Assembly: GCF_007655135.1 (NCBI RefSeq)
Contig: NC_045132.1
Location: 22,066,354-22,130,353 of the forward strand
Length of the DNA: 64,000 bases
Reading direction: 5' to 3'
From: Punica granatum
Lineage: Eukaryota > Streptophyta > Magnoliopsida > Myrtales > Lythraceae
The notes beneath the pieces are model-generated. The model made no database searches, was not told the DNA's origin, and worked only from the letters and a program-made list of their open reading frames with translations. A program made the position numbers and the translations under genes. Shown piece after piece: positions 1 to 12,770 of this stretch; the stretch's first letter is position 1, and each line of letters opens with the position of its first letter.

Positions 1-1607
1 GGAAGTGTGTAACAAACTGTTGTTCAGAGATGGATCTTTACTGAGTTCTATCTTCCTTGAACTTCCATCTGTACCTAAGATAAGTTTCTCCCCGGACTTT
101 AAAAGATCTCGGCTCGATATATGACCAAGAATCGAGCATTTTCTTTTCCACCGGACAAAAGGGTACTCGAGAACCAGCTATAGGTCTTTCTAAAAGCACC
201 CTCGACGGAACTGAAACAACCAAAAACAGAAGCTTAAGTTATATATCTACAAGTGGGAACTTTTATGAGAAAGACAACCCGAGATTTTGACGACCAAGTA
301 TACGGAAATACTTACATACAGGGGAGTTAGGATTCCCTTCCTTTAATTTAGACTGAAGTCTTATGGAGGCTTTTTTCCTCGAACGCGGTGAACTGGAGCT
401 AAGAGAGCCGCTCTTCTCAACAGAAGAAGGAACTGTAGTAGAAGAAGAAGTAATGAACGGCAAGCAGGCACTGGGTATAATCCCGCAGTTGTCAATCACT
501 CCTTCTCCGGAATCAGCAGCCATTGTGATTTCATCGAGAAACATAGGACATGCATCATCTTGAGAAACGGAGCTCTTTGAAGACTCCATAATGGAATTCC
601 TCCCAGAGTTCGGAGCCAATAAGTCAACCATCTGATTAGTCGTGGATGTGATACGAGAAAAATGAACAGCTTCAAGGCCGCTCACAGATAAGGAGTCTGC
701 AATTTGTGAAAAATTTCGTTCAAGAGTAAGGAATAATGAGTCACTGATGGAGACAACAGTCTGGTATTTACCATCCAGAACCCTGTGATAGTCCTCCTCA
801 CAGTCAGTGTCGAACACGGCAACAGAATCAAACCATGCTTCCTCAACACTTCCTGCTGACGAAATCAAAATTTATAAGGAAAAAGTTCACAACCCCGAAA
901 GAAATGACTATATTCTTTGTTCTCGTTCAAAGAATAGCAACAGCCGGAACTAGAAAGGCCACAAGAGGCACCTGCAGAATAGATGGGGCTCATTTGTGTA
1001 GTTTAGCCTATAGGAATGAGGTTGGGAATTGCATTGATCGAGTTTCGAAAGGACAGTATTTTGTATCGCACTCCAATAGGCATACTCCTGCCAATTTCTA
1101 GCCTCACTGAATCAAAATTCAAGTCACATTTAACTGACCACAAAAGCCAGTTTCTTTCACTCCAAGAAACCAACCACTTTCTCGATCACACAACGAAAGC
1201 GTCATTAAGAAAATCCAATGCAGCACAAACATTACATCGGGCTTCGTCACAATACTATGCCGGCAATTCATCTGCTTCGCTAGGTCTCCTATTCGAGTCT
1301 GGGATTCAATTAAGAGGGACCCTTGCAAGGCAACCCCCAAGCAAACCAACAGAAGATAATGCCGGGTTCAATCAGAACAGCGAGACGGGAGTCTAGGAAG
1401 GAGGAGATCACCTTGGAATGTCGGGTTCATGAAACATCAGTGTCGTAGCTCGGCAGGCTCCATCATGTCCACCGATGTGCTCGACAGATGGGACGACAAC
1501 GACACTCTGCCCTTGACGACCTTCCTTTGCCTCCGGATCCTCTTCTTTTTCGGAAGCTTCGATTTGCCACCAACACAAGCCTGTGGAGTGGACCCGCAGG
1601 ATCCCAT
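1..1607 (-). CDS. CW14/EDR2-like DUF1336 protein, 5' part, with in-frame stop
   Basis: Plant DUF1336 (EDR2_C) protein of the CW14-like group; biochemical function is poorly known. Exons on the minus strand are 1607-1412, 852-316 and 210-75, and the rest lies left of the window. The start at 1607 gives MGSCGSTPQACVGG, the Gly-2/Cys start typical of the family and compatible with N-myristoylation, followed by a basic stretch. Exon 2 begins GSVEEAWFDSVAVFD and contains NCGIIPSACLPF and a Ser-rich linker. Exon 3 reads RPIAGSRVPFCPVEKKMLDSW, the start of the DUF1336 domain. Introns begin GTGATC, GTAAGT and GTACAG, and the phases agree (exon 1 ends after one base, exon 2 likewise). Codon 57 is TGA (1439-1437), in frame, eight codons before the exon 1 donor, at a place where relatives carry an Arg-Ser-Phe-type context. 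Downstream exons remain open. It may be a nonsense allele, a young pseudogene or a base error. Confidence 0.8.
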
Positions 1608-2770
1608 CCACCCTTCCCGGGAGGCTGCTATGGCTCAATCAGCTCCTCTGCTCGGACCCAGTCGTCCTCTCTCTGTCTCCTCCCATGAAAGAGGACGAGG
1701 AGGAGAAGGAGAGAGCTGACTAAGGGAGGAGACAGAAAGTGTAGGGGTGAAGGTTTGGATCAATTCTGGATTGTCTTATGGAAAAGGTCATAAGCAAAAA
1801 TTGAGGCAGGGGACGGAAGGGAGGACACGGTTACGGCAGTTGCCGTTGTCGTTGTCGTTGCCTGCGTGAAGCATCTGCCAATGTGGCGGTGGGTCCCAAC
1901 GGGGAGGCGGCTGTCCTGCGACATGGCTAAACCTCATTAGCCCGAGCTTGGGGGTTTTTAGTGGCAACTGGCAGCTTCATGCCCGCACGGCAGGTGGGCC
2001 CCCCGGACCTCCCCGATAAAATATTGTAAAATGTCAACTTTGTCTGTTCCGAATATGTTGGGTGAATAGGACTATCCAACCTATTAGGAAATATTTATGG
2101 TAGGTGCCCGAATTTGAGGAATTTAGAGGACAATGAACACTGGAATATAAGTGGTAAAATCTTCTGAGTGAGGAAGATGTTCATGAATAAAGCAAAAGAT
2201 CTAGATCAATAAACCGGAGATTACAATCTCGAGATCACACTTGTATTTTCTAACTCTCACTACAAGACCCAAGCCCCGAGAAGAACCTCACAATCCTCTT
2301 AGTCATCACCACTCTCTCACTTCTATGAAACCCTAGAGATTCTAAGAAAATAACCCGAGAACTTTACAAGAGAATTACACGTTATTTCCCGATCTCACAC
2401 TTAACACTGACTTACAAGGATCATCCCGTAGTTATACATTCAAGACCTAAAATATCCTTTAGAATATACCCAAAATATCCCTAAACCGCCTAGAAAAATT
2501 CTTCCAAAACAAAAACTAAATCACAAGATACTCTCTCTCGGCCAAACTTGTCATGGCACACTTTGCTGATCACTTATGTACTTCGTGCCATGGCACATTC
2601 GCATTCCGCCATGACACGATTTGCTGATTGCTTCCTTTTCTTTAATCGAACTTCGTTCTCGTTTCCTGGTCTTCAGATCTTCGGATTTCCGCTGAATACG
2701 AGACATACCTCAACAGCAAGGATTAATTGTGAGGATCCCACTTTCATTTCCATTTTTAGTATAGTAATTT
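1608..2770. other. Upstream region of the DUF1336 gene, no gene seen
   Basis: The first 130 bases next to the gene are CT/GA-rich on the coding strand and probably include its 5' untranslated region. The remainder, including the GC-rich stretch near 1800-2000, holds only short open frames without recognisable motifs. Confidence 0.5.
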
Positions 2771-2778
2771 ACTCGATA

Positions 2779-2990
2779 CCTATTTTTTTCAATGTGAACC
2801 ATAATATCTGGAAGCGCAATTGAGCCCCAACTAATCCAATTGAACCAGGTCGGTCCACTAAAGGGTAAAGTTTTCCCAACGTGGATTTTCTGCATTCGTA
2901 AAGACTCGAACCCGAGACCTTGCTTAAGTGCAACAAGCGCCAAACCGCTTGAAACAACCCACATTGGTCAATGTCTAATTTCTTTTAATG
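2779..2990 (-). mobile_element. tRNA-derived SINE (family A)
   Basis: Read on the minus strand, the element opens with tRNA-like A-box sequence (GGTTTGGCGC) and B-box sequence (GGTTCGAGTC) and ends in a short poly-T/A tail at 2783-2789. It is bounded by the direct repeat ACTCGATA at 2771-2778 and 2991-2998, consistent with a target-site duplication. A related copy lies at about 45005-45175, and the 3' half recurs at 17610-17710. Confidence 0.7.
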
Positions 2991-2998
2991 ACTCGATA

Positions 2999-4809
2999 TT
3001 AATTAGATTTCAAGTAAAATTATGAGAGTTATTCAATTGTTAGGTAACATGCTCAGAGAGTCTGAATTCAATAAGATATTTCTCTTATCAAAGTGATCGT
3101 CTACATTTCACATCGTCTTAACTGCACATGTGAATACAACCTGTCTTGTTACTTCTGCGTTAAATTAACCTACACTCCGTTTATAATTAAGGGTAAAGTG
3201 ATCGCACGTTATAGAAACTTCATGAGCAAAATTTCGAGTAAACGAATAGATGGATTCTATCGTCGACGAGGTCACTAGACACTGTTCCACTCATTTGAGA
3301 TCCCAGTTACCGACTTTGTTCACCAGCAGTGGGAACGTGCATGTACGGCTTAAGAGCCAGGTAAGGATGCGGTGTACTGGCCTAGCACGGGATGAATGCG
3401 CTCGTGTCATCATCGGGTCGGATCAGCCTGTTATGTCCGAGATTAAAATTTGGCTTTCGACTAATTCGTTTGTCGTTTTTATGTATTATTTTTCTAACGG
3501 TGAGATGGAAAAAGGCCGATGAGATGGGATTGAATAGTCAATAACAATGTGGACGGCCATTTCCTCGATCATGAGGTCAGTCCAATTGGGTAATTTGTTG
3601 GCAGGAATGACCTCCACAAGATTTAAGAACAAATATATATTTTATAAATCAGCAAGGACGACAAGAAATTGGAGACATTTTTTTCTTTATGGTCGGTAGA
3701 GAAGTATGAGAATTTTCTCGCATTAGACTTGAGGAAATATGACTATTATTTAATCTAGTCCAAATCACCTATAATTTTCATAAGAGATTTTAAAACAATT
3801 GTATTTATTCTTCATAAGAGATTAAAACAATTAGATTTATTCTTCCTCACCCACATTATGGTGAGGTATGACCACTTGAAATTTTCCTTATTGGATTGGC
3901 AAAGTTCGAGCTATGGTGTCATTCAAGTTTGGTCAAAGCCGCACAGGGTAGATAAGTCACGAAAGATCAGATTTTGTATGGTTTCGGGGAGCCTCCCGCC
4001 TTTCTTGAAATCATTCGATTGCCGTCCGGAGTATTTCCGAGGACCACTCACTTAAATCATACGGTTTCGAGTGGGTTAGAATTTTCCTCATTGGATTGGC
4101 AAAGTTCGAGCCACGCTGTCGTTCAAGTTTGGTCAAAGCCGCGCAGGGTAGATAAGTCTCCAAAGATCGGATTTTGTACGGTTGCTGAGAGCCTCCTGCC
4201 TTTCTTGAAGTCATTCGATTGCCATCTGGTGTATAGCCGGGGACCACTCACTTTAATCATATGGTTCCGGGCGGTTAGAAACTTATTTCTTCCACCCCAA
4301 GAACCATAGGACTTGGCTCAAACATTTGAGCCGCAAAAGCATCATCTATGACATCATAATCTTCTTGATAGACAATGCTTTAGAAGCACATAAGATCTTC
4401 ATAGGACATTAAGGGAAGCTAAGTGGTTGTTCCGCCAAATACGTTAACAGAATTCCTAAACGTAAGCTAAACAAATATAACTATCGTTTATCCTTTCCTG
4501 ATGCAATGAGTGGAAGAATGTTTTGTGAGATATTCCGATTTTACGGGTCCAATGGGACAGAATGTGCAGGAAACTTGGAATTGCCTTTGCCTGCCCGCAA
4601 AGTAACCGGGTAGATGGACATCTATGCATCAATAGATATACATATGCATGCGGACCAATCATGGAAATTCAAGTTGTTTGATCTCTTGCAGGGAGGTGTA
4701 TTCACTGAAGATCTGACCCTCAGGATTAGAAGGTCATGGATGTCGTGTACAAGCAAAGTGCACTGCTATGTAATATTTACAAGCTATAAACCCAACCTAA
4801 CTGGCAAGG
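2999..4809. other. Intergenic, containing a 200-bp tandem duplication
   Basis: No coding gene is seen here. Apart from the tandem pair annotated separately it is unique-looking AT-rich DNA. The last few hundred bases (about 4400-4809) probably include the 3' untranslated region of the SHW1-like gene. Confidence 0.4.
3881..4280. repeat. Two-copy tandem repeat, period 200 bp
   Basis: TTGGATTGGCAAAGTTCGAG occurs at 3891 and again at 4091. The two 200-bp units match throughout with scattered, mostly transition, differences (for example GGTAGATAAGTC and TTTCTTGAA in both). Short open frames cross it but hold no known domain. Confidence 0.85.
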
Positions 4810-6417
4810 TCATATTGCAGGCTGCCCTGTACCGAAGGTGTTCCCCCCTTGATTAAAGCTACTCCCATTTGATTGGAAATATGAAGTAGTAGCCCAGATA
4901 ACTCGGACAAGGAGGATCACCGCAAAGACTGTCCCACCAAGGCTGCAAGCTACCTGCAACATTAATCAAGAACTATAATATCAAACGTTGAGGTTCGGTG
5001 TTTGTATTTGAACTGATCCAGCTAAAGACGTACACTTCCCAATGCTAAAAGTTAAATCCATTGCATGATGTAGTAGTTAAAGCTCTAAATTGGATGCCAA
5101 AAGGCGACCCCTTTTTACCATGAGATATAACTGTTGCTCTACAGCCAGCTCACCAGAGCAAATGCCCGTTTTCTCAGACTTCTCCTTAGAATTACTCATG
5201 GAGGCATATAATGTGATAACAGATACAATTATAAGGAATGTGGTAATGATAAGCTCACCCAAGAAGTGAATGATTTGCAATTAGTCAGCGTAAAACTGCA
5301 AGCAATATCGAAAGTAATGACCCATTTGGTTCAATGAACAGAAAGGCATGGAAGGCGATAAGCATTTGAATCATAAGGCAGTCAAATTGCATTTGCTTCT
5401 TCCCATTCCTGTAGTACAAAATGGGCTTTGTGATGGGAACAGGCAGCACACCATTGTCATTAATCCATTCCAAACATGCCCAAATAAATGATTTAACAGT
5501 CGATTGCTCGCGATCTCAGTACCTCGAGGAGTGCTTTGAGGACAGAAAGTGAAGCGAGTAGAAGGATCCCATCAACAGCAAAAGATACCTGCACAGTGCA
5601 CACCACATCCAGAATAACAAGGTAAGATTCATAGGCAAGTCCTCAATTTCTGGCTATGAAATAACGCCAAGACACAGCCTAGGGCTCTGAAGCAGCAACC
5701 TATAAAGTCTACATCTACAACCAAGGAAATAACAAAGTGTCAATAACTTGACAAGCCTATCTTCGACAATTAGGCAATTAGTAACGAAATCAAACACGTC
5801 CCAAGTTCAAGTGCAGAATCTCCTTTTTATCTTCCTGTGCCATCAGAAAAGGCACAAAACTATATCGAGTTCTCACCTTAAGGTGCAGACATGGATTATT
5901 TTGCTGTAGCGGCCATGAAATTCTAATGCCCTGAAGCAATCTTACTATTACACTATAGGGAAGCGATCTTTGGAAAGAAAAGAAGACCCACCAGCTGCGG
6001 CGGTATTGCTGGTGGCAAGACAGAGCGAGAGGCCTTCTTAGCTCGCCGTGCGACCTTCCCAAACATGCTCTGGAAGAACCTGATCAACAGATCCAGACTG
6101 CTTTCCGTGTGATCATCTTCTTCTTCCTCTTCGTCCTCGCTCTCCTCCTCCTCGACCAAGTCATTGGCTCCGAAGAACGAGGCTGCCGCCGCCGCCGCCG
6201 CTTCCTCCTCGGTCAGTCCACCGTACGCGCGAGAGGCTCTAGAGCTTGAGCAGCGAATGCAGAATCCGGGGTCGTCCCGGGTTCTTTCTGTTTTTCGGCA
6301 GAAGTGTATCGCCTGGTCAGGACGAGAGAACAAGCCAAAGGGTGGCGAGAGATTGAAGCGGTAGAGGCGACTGCTGGGAGCGAAGATGGTGACGGACTGG
6401 AGCAGAGTGGAAGACAT
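4810..6417 (-). CDS. SHW1: SHORT HYPOCOTYL IN WHITE LIGHT 1-like protein, plastid
   Basis: Three exons on the minus strand: 6417-5992, 5588-5523 and 4953-4810, giving 211 residues. All joins are phase 0, with donors GTGGGT and GTACTG and CAG acceptors. The first ATG of the frame (6417) begins MSSTLLQS, a Ser-rich, weakly basic leader that looks like a plastid transit peptide. It is followed by an alanine run, a long Glu/Asp stretch and a conserved C-terminal half: VLPPAIPPQLVSFAVDG, then two hydrophobic segments (GILLLASLSVLKALLE and GGTVFAVILLVRVIWA). That C-terminal pattern is what I recall of Arabidopsis SHW1, a light-signalling protein that modulates hypocotyl growth. The family call rests on memory of this motif. 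The gene lies only 279 bp beyond the TNL stop, on the same strand, so its promoter and the TNL 3' end are crowded together. Confidence 0.75.
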
Positions 6418-6696
6418 GGGACTGGCGCTCTCGCTCAAATGGATAATGGCGGCCGTCCGCGTTAAAAAACACTTGAAAATGGCAAAATGGAATAGTACAT
6501 TTCAGGTCCGGGAGCACAATGCCTGAGCCTGGCGCATACCTTCTCAAATGGACAGGGCATGGGTCCCACCCATTATCGTCTGGACTCTGACTGTTCCTCA
6601 CTAGGTTCATGCTCCCGGAGTATGCAATCCTTCCCCCGCTTGGGCTGCAACCATAACGAAGAGGAATGGACCTTCCAATTATCTTTCTTAGCATCA

Positions 6697-9600
6697 TCAA
6701 ACAGGCGAAGATGCTTCTCCTTCCTCAGCATTCTCCGGCGACTGGACCGATGAGTCCTCAAGAGAGTTGAAGAATCTCGCCAGCTTTTCCGACAGAGACT
6801 GCTGGTTCTCACTCAAAGGCGTTTCATCTCCCCCATAATCATCATCCATATCAGACACCAGGAACACCCCGCACTTCTTCAACTCCGTCCCTGGTATCAT
6901 TGGAGGATCCCTCAATTCCACACGGATCCGGTACCCGTCTTTCAGCTTCGAGACCAGGGGGTGGAAGTCGAGGAACCGGCAGAAGTGGACTTGTTCTTCA
7001 TTCGCCTTCGGTATACCTTTCAATGGCAAACTCGTACTGAACAGAGGTTTGTCCAGCATAAGGATTGTTGCTTGGATGTCGGCAAGTGTGGGAATGCAGT
7101 CTGTCAACTCTTCGGGGAAGCCACTGTTGACGGAGACGACGATGCCTACAAGCACGGCTTTAATCGGGCGGTTAGGGAGGGCTTTGTATGTCACCTCCTG
7201 TCGACTGAGCCATTCCGGTATCTAGCCTCCTGGCAGGCTCAAATTCCATATATTCCTTAAAGAGACCTGCAGGAAAGGTTCGCTGTTATTATCTCACCCT
7301 ATTCAACAAATACGGTGGGTTAAGTTCATTTCAGAACTGAATCTTAATATTCCTGGGGAGCCTCAAACCTTAGAAAGTCTTCTCTTGACCGCCAAGGAAC
7401 ACATGTTACAACCAGTCATGTACAACCATCCCAAGGACTCGAGGCACTGAATTCCGGGGACATCCACAACTCTTCCGCAATTCGGCATATTAAGCTCCTG
7501 CAAGCTCTTCAAGTTTGATAGGTCGGAGATAATCTCCAGTTCTCGACATTCTGCAATGTCGATATTTTCCAATCTCGATGGCAGCGGAGGAAGAGACTTT
7601 AGCTTACTACAGTGGGGTAATAATAGGCACTTGAGACTTGAAAGACCCTTCAGGCTAGAAGGAAGGCTATCAAAATTATTGTAGCCCAGATCTAAAGTCT
7701 CAAGCGCTACTAACTTCTCGAAATCATTGGGGATTCCACCAGATATATAGCAAGCACGAGCTTTCAGTTCCACAAGTGAGGTGAGCTTCGAAACGGAAGA
7801 CGGCATGACCATAGGATTAACTCTTGCAGACTGCGGCTTTTTTCCCATGTTTAAAGTTACTAAGTTTGAAAGCATTGCGAAACTGTCCGGTAGCTCTACG
7901 ACACCGCTGTCCTCCATCGATAAGTGGTGCAAAGACTTGAGTTTTCCAAAGGAAGCTGGCAGTCTTTGAAGAAGTCTGCATTTGTTAAGTTTCATAAAAA
8001 CCAGATCCTCTAGATTTCCTACAGATTCTGGCAACTCTTTGATGCCGGTATTGATAATGAACAGCGTAGTAAGATCAAGCAGGCTTCCAATGGATTCTGG
8101 TAAAGTTTCCAACGAAGGGCAATTCCAAATCTCGAGCCTCTTCAGCATCTTCAATGAACCAATTTGATTTGGTAAACTCGTGATTGATTCTCCACCTAAA
8201 TCGAGCTTTAGAAGCGAGATTAACCCTTCAACTGAATCAGGAACGTCCCTCGAAAATTCACAGTTTCCGAGTGTCAGCTCTCTCAGATATCGTAGAGAAC
8301 GAATAGAAGCTGGTAGTTCACGGACATTACTTCCTCCGATGAACACGTCTTTCAATTTTGTCAGATCACCGATGCTACTGGGGAGTGTAGTGAGAGAAGT
8401 GCACCACCTCACACTCAGAGTCTCGAGGTTTCCCAGGGACCCAATCGAATCTGGCAATGACACTATACCCGAACTATCAAGAATGATTTCTTTCAGAGAG
8501 TGCAACATCCCAAGGAGGTTGGGTAGTTCTTGCAATGAAGAACAGCCTGTCAGCTCAAGTTTTTCAAGCATTTCAAGGTGGAATAACGAATCAGGCAGCT
8601 TCCTAATCGCAGTACCATCCACAAGAAGTTCTTTCAAGGACTTCATGAGGCCGATTCCCTCTGGCAGCTCCTCCAGAAGTGCACAGTTAGAAAGAATAAG
8701 GTTCTCAAGGCATTTCAGGCCTGAGACATCAGTTGGAAACTTGGCAAGTTTCGAACAGCCTCTGAGGTTCAAGTATCGCAATGAACCCAATTGTCCAACT
8801 GACTTATGGAGCTCAGTCAGGGCAGTGCACTTCTCAAGCACTACCTTTTCTAGTTTTTGACTCCCTGACAAATCTGGAATAGCTACTAGTTTGTGGCAGC
8901 CTCGGAGGATTATAGTCTTTAAATTCTCTGCAACCTGAACATGAGAGATTTTCCATCAAAAACCTTCCAGGAAATAGATAACAAGTGCAATGTAAGATTT
9001 TTGTAGACTAATACATACCCTTTTACGACCAGCCCTCCATAGCTGTTCAATTGTACTGTCTGAGAGGTCAAGAACAGCAAAATCTCTAGGACAGAAGTCG
9101 GATAAAAGAACTCTTAGAGGACATTCTCTCCACTGGAGCCACTTCAGTGATTGCGGGAGGAACCTAAATTCGCCTTCCAATTTCACCCGATTAATTTGGA
9201 GGAGTCTTAGATTAATCATCTGTTGAAAGTAGGTGGTTCTAAGTACAATCCCCTCCTCTCCCCTTTCCCCGCGGCCCTTCTTGCATATTTCATTCAAAAA
9301 TGTAGCTAGAGTAGTGAAACTGGGCATTCTTGTAAAATGGCTCCAAAAGATTTCCCGCCTACTTGGATCCCTCACAGGCATTTTTTCCTTGTATTCTAGG
9401 ACAATCCCTTGAACATCTCTTGTTCCCTGTAAAATAAGTTCATTTCTTTGAAGTTGTCAATGATGATGCCAAAAAGAAGATATATCAAAGCAACAATATA
9501 GAAAATCGAAATTATAATTAAACTGGTATAGGAAGAAAATATGTCCTAAACATGTCACGGACTGAAGATATTTGATGCATAACTATAATCGTAAATGGGG

Positions 9601-12600
9601 ACAAGCTCATTTACAAAGAGAAAAGTTAGAGAAGAGTCACGAGATGGTGTGGATTTGCGTATGGATAAACTCTCTATTTGCTGTCTTCATAATATAACGA
9701 TTGCAATTTGAGGTAAATTACGAAATGGAGCGAAAAAAACTCGTGAAACAGCATAAACTACCAGCTAATAATCATAAAAAAAAGAGAGAGAAAATTCAAT
9801 TGTTGATCAGCAAAAGTAAAAGATCAAATAGAAATAATAGCAATTTAGTTGCGGTAGTGATTCGAACCTTCCCATCCTTTAGGACAGATAGAATTTCCTC
9901 ACGATGCCAAAGCCTACTGCGTCTCCCAGGATCGTAATGATTTTCACTGCGTACAATATCTCTCCCCATGTCTCTCAGCTGATCGTGAATCCACAAAGTA
10001 TCACTTTCGATAATCTTGACGAGAGATTTCTCCCTGAGATCTTTGATAGCATTCTTAGCATCATAACCACAGCCATCCAATACATCGACCACCTCCTGCA
10101 CTGTCATATCCATTTGGGCAAACAGGCATGCGATATCAAGAAATATCGACTTATTCTGTTCATCCAGACCATCATAGCTGATTTTTAGCACACCTTGGAG
10201 ACTAAGTTGATGGCTCATGCCCAAAGTGTTAGTTTTCAGTTTTCGCAGAGCTTCTTCCCACTCTTTTGTGCTCCTCTTATCGATCAAGAAAGAACCAAAT
10301 ACTTCTAAAGCAAGAGGCAGTCCTCCAGTAAGAGACACAATTTGCTTGGAGAGATCAAAAAAGCTGTCCGTAGGTTTCTCTCTTTTCAATGCATGGTAAC
10401 TGAACAGTTTCAATGCATCATCAGAATTTAGCTCTCTAACCTCAAAGCAGTCCGTAACATATCTGCTGGATAACACCCTTCTCTCTCTCGTGGTGATAAT
10501 GATTCGACTCCCATCATGGAACCATTCTTTCTTGCCAATTAGGACATCAAGCTGATTCAGATCATCGACGTCATCCAAGACAAGAAGAATTTGAGCTTCC
10601 TGAACTTTTCCTCTGATTGCATCTCTTCCATCATTAATGTCATTTATAGGCTTTCTACCAGGTGAAAATTTTTCTAGAAGCTTATTTTGGACATTAATCA
10701 AACCGTTGTCTCCTGTAGAAGTTTCCCTAATATTTGGTATGAAACAGCGGGCCTTAAATTGAGCAACAAGCCTGTTGTAGAGAGCCTTTGCTAGAGTTGT
10801 CTTGCCGATTCCTCCCATCCCATGTAGGACAAGAATCTTAGCATCATTTGATCTAATGTCCAGCTGCCTCAACAATTCTCTGACGCGAGAATCAAGTCCA
10901 ACTGTTACTGGAGCCACAGCCAATGGACTGTTACTCAATAGTTCTAAAATCAATTGGACTGTAATCTGAATCACTGGTTGCTCATCCCTGCCAAGAGTGA
11001 TTAACTAGATAAGGAAGACGATAGAGGCAATTAAAAACAAGTGCTTGTTTTAAGTACAATTAGATAACCAAGAATTTCACATCAGAAGACTGTCTCTATG
11101 TTATTAAAGGCAATACGTTCTTCATGGTCAGCAAATCCGAATGCAAAGTGCAGCGTGATAATTCTGTAGATACATAAGATTCTATCTTCTAGAACTTTGA
11201 GACTGGTATCGGATATATAGTTATGGATGATATTGCATTTTCGCTAATGGTGTGAAGTCATAAGCAAGTGCGAAACACCCTTTTAAATTATAATCTTTTC
11301 GGGTTGTGCTGTTTGGTTACTTATCTACACCAGTATTTCCTTCACCTTTGCTCCCAAGAAAACCTAAGTTACGACTTCCTTTCATCAACAGGCTCCAACT
11401 GTCAAGACAGGAATATCAGACAACTAACGAGAGTTTGGGTGAAGGATTCTCATTCTGTTTGCCCAATTACAGGACTTTATATGCATAGCAAAGGTTCACC
11501 AATTGTCATATACATCAGGCAGATCAATCTGCAGAAGAGACAAACAAATACTATTTAAAAATCGATCGGGGAAAGAAAACTAATAAAGGTCAGATGGAGA
11601 GGAAGTCAAGAAAGAAACTATAAAATATATCTCCTAAATGAATTAAAGAACTAATATTTTACAACGTTAGTGACAACAGTGGTGGTCCTGCAAATGGATA
11701 CTTTCACTCCTGTTAATATCAAGAATCTCTGTTTTGAATTGTGTTTTTTTTTTTCCAAGAAAGACAACAATGAAAATAAAGACATAACCCACACGCTTCC
11801 CCCCAATTCTTTCCGAGAATTGTTGCTCACAGTTCATCGCTGTATCTGTTTGCGAAATGCAGAATACTCCATTATTCATCCCTATCTCATAGTCGTGTGA
11901 TTCTTTTGCCTCGTTAACTGATCATTAAAGTCCTAATGAAGGAAGCCACCTAAATCGGATATGATCAATATAATCCGTGTCTTCATTCTCGTCCCAATTC
12001 TTAAGCTTCTTCTTAATGCATTTGTTCATGGAGATACTTATCCCTCTCGAGATTTTCCACGAGAGGTATCGGTCTGCAGATTTGTACAAGGAATTGAACC
12101 AATTGAATTGAATATTCAATTCATGGTCACGAATAACCTAACATTATGATTATCATCATAATCAATGCAGGCAGTGATAGTGGATCGTATTTATAGAAAT
12201 CAGGACTTAAGAATCGAGTGGCAACTGTTAGAAACAAAGCTAGGGATGACTGAAAAATGACAATTGAACGAGTACTAATTAAAATACGTACTGCTCTGAG
12301 GGAACCACCCAACCGGAAAGTCCACCGGCCTTCGTCAAGGCTCGCCTCCAGCTCTCAATTATGTCCTTCCCGAACCGGCGCTCGTGGACAACAAACGCGT
12401 TCGCGAATGTCCCCCTCTGGTGCCTAACGTCGGAGGGGTTGACCCGGTAGAAAACGGGGAGAATCCGCTTCCCGCCGTCGCACAGCCTCGCCAGCTCCTC
12501 CAGGCACCAGTGCGAGGAGGCGTAATCGGGCGAGATGACGGCGATCGCCGCGGCGGAGTCGTCGATCGCGCTCAGCAGGCTGGCTTGGATCTCGTCCCCG

Positions 12601-12770
12601 CGGTTCATGCCCTCGTTGTCCCGGAAGACTCGAACCCCCTTGCTCCGGAGCTCTGAATACAGCTGCTCCGTGAAGGTCCCGCGCGTGTCCCCCCCGCGAA
12701 AGCTCAGGAAAACGTCCCACTCCAGCCGGAAGTCCGGCGGAGCCTCCGATGAAGCGGTGTGGATTTCCAT
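6697..12770 (-). CDS. TIR-NB-LRR (TNL) disease resistance protein, with in-frame stop in last exon
   Basis: Intracellular immune receptor with five exons: 12770-12292 (TIR), 10987-9868 (NB-ARC), 9426-9019, 8934-7369 (LRR) and 7266-6697. Exon 1 ends in phase 2 at donor GTACGT; the other joins are phase 0. The TIR domain (about residues 17-145) has WDVFLSFRGGDTR and SHWCLEEL with the acidic pair at 91-92. The NB-ARC has P-loop GMGGIGKTT (216-224), kinase-2 LLVLDDVD (294-301), GLPLAL (382) and IHD in place of MHD (493-495). About ten or more leucine-rich repeats follow (670-1191). Exon 5 continues with a typical post-LRR domain (NLSLPGG, IPEW, VLVGIVVSVN). Codon 1206 is TAG (7224-7222), truncating 1380 possible residues to 1205. 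The TAG is itself a possible 3' splice site: use of that AG would remove the stop in frame. Confidence 0.85.
10988..12291 (-). other. Long first intron of the TNL gene
   Basis: A 1.3-kb AT-rich intron between the TIR and NB-ARC exons, the classic TNL intron position. I see no coding content or transposon ends in it. Confidence 0.6.
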
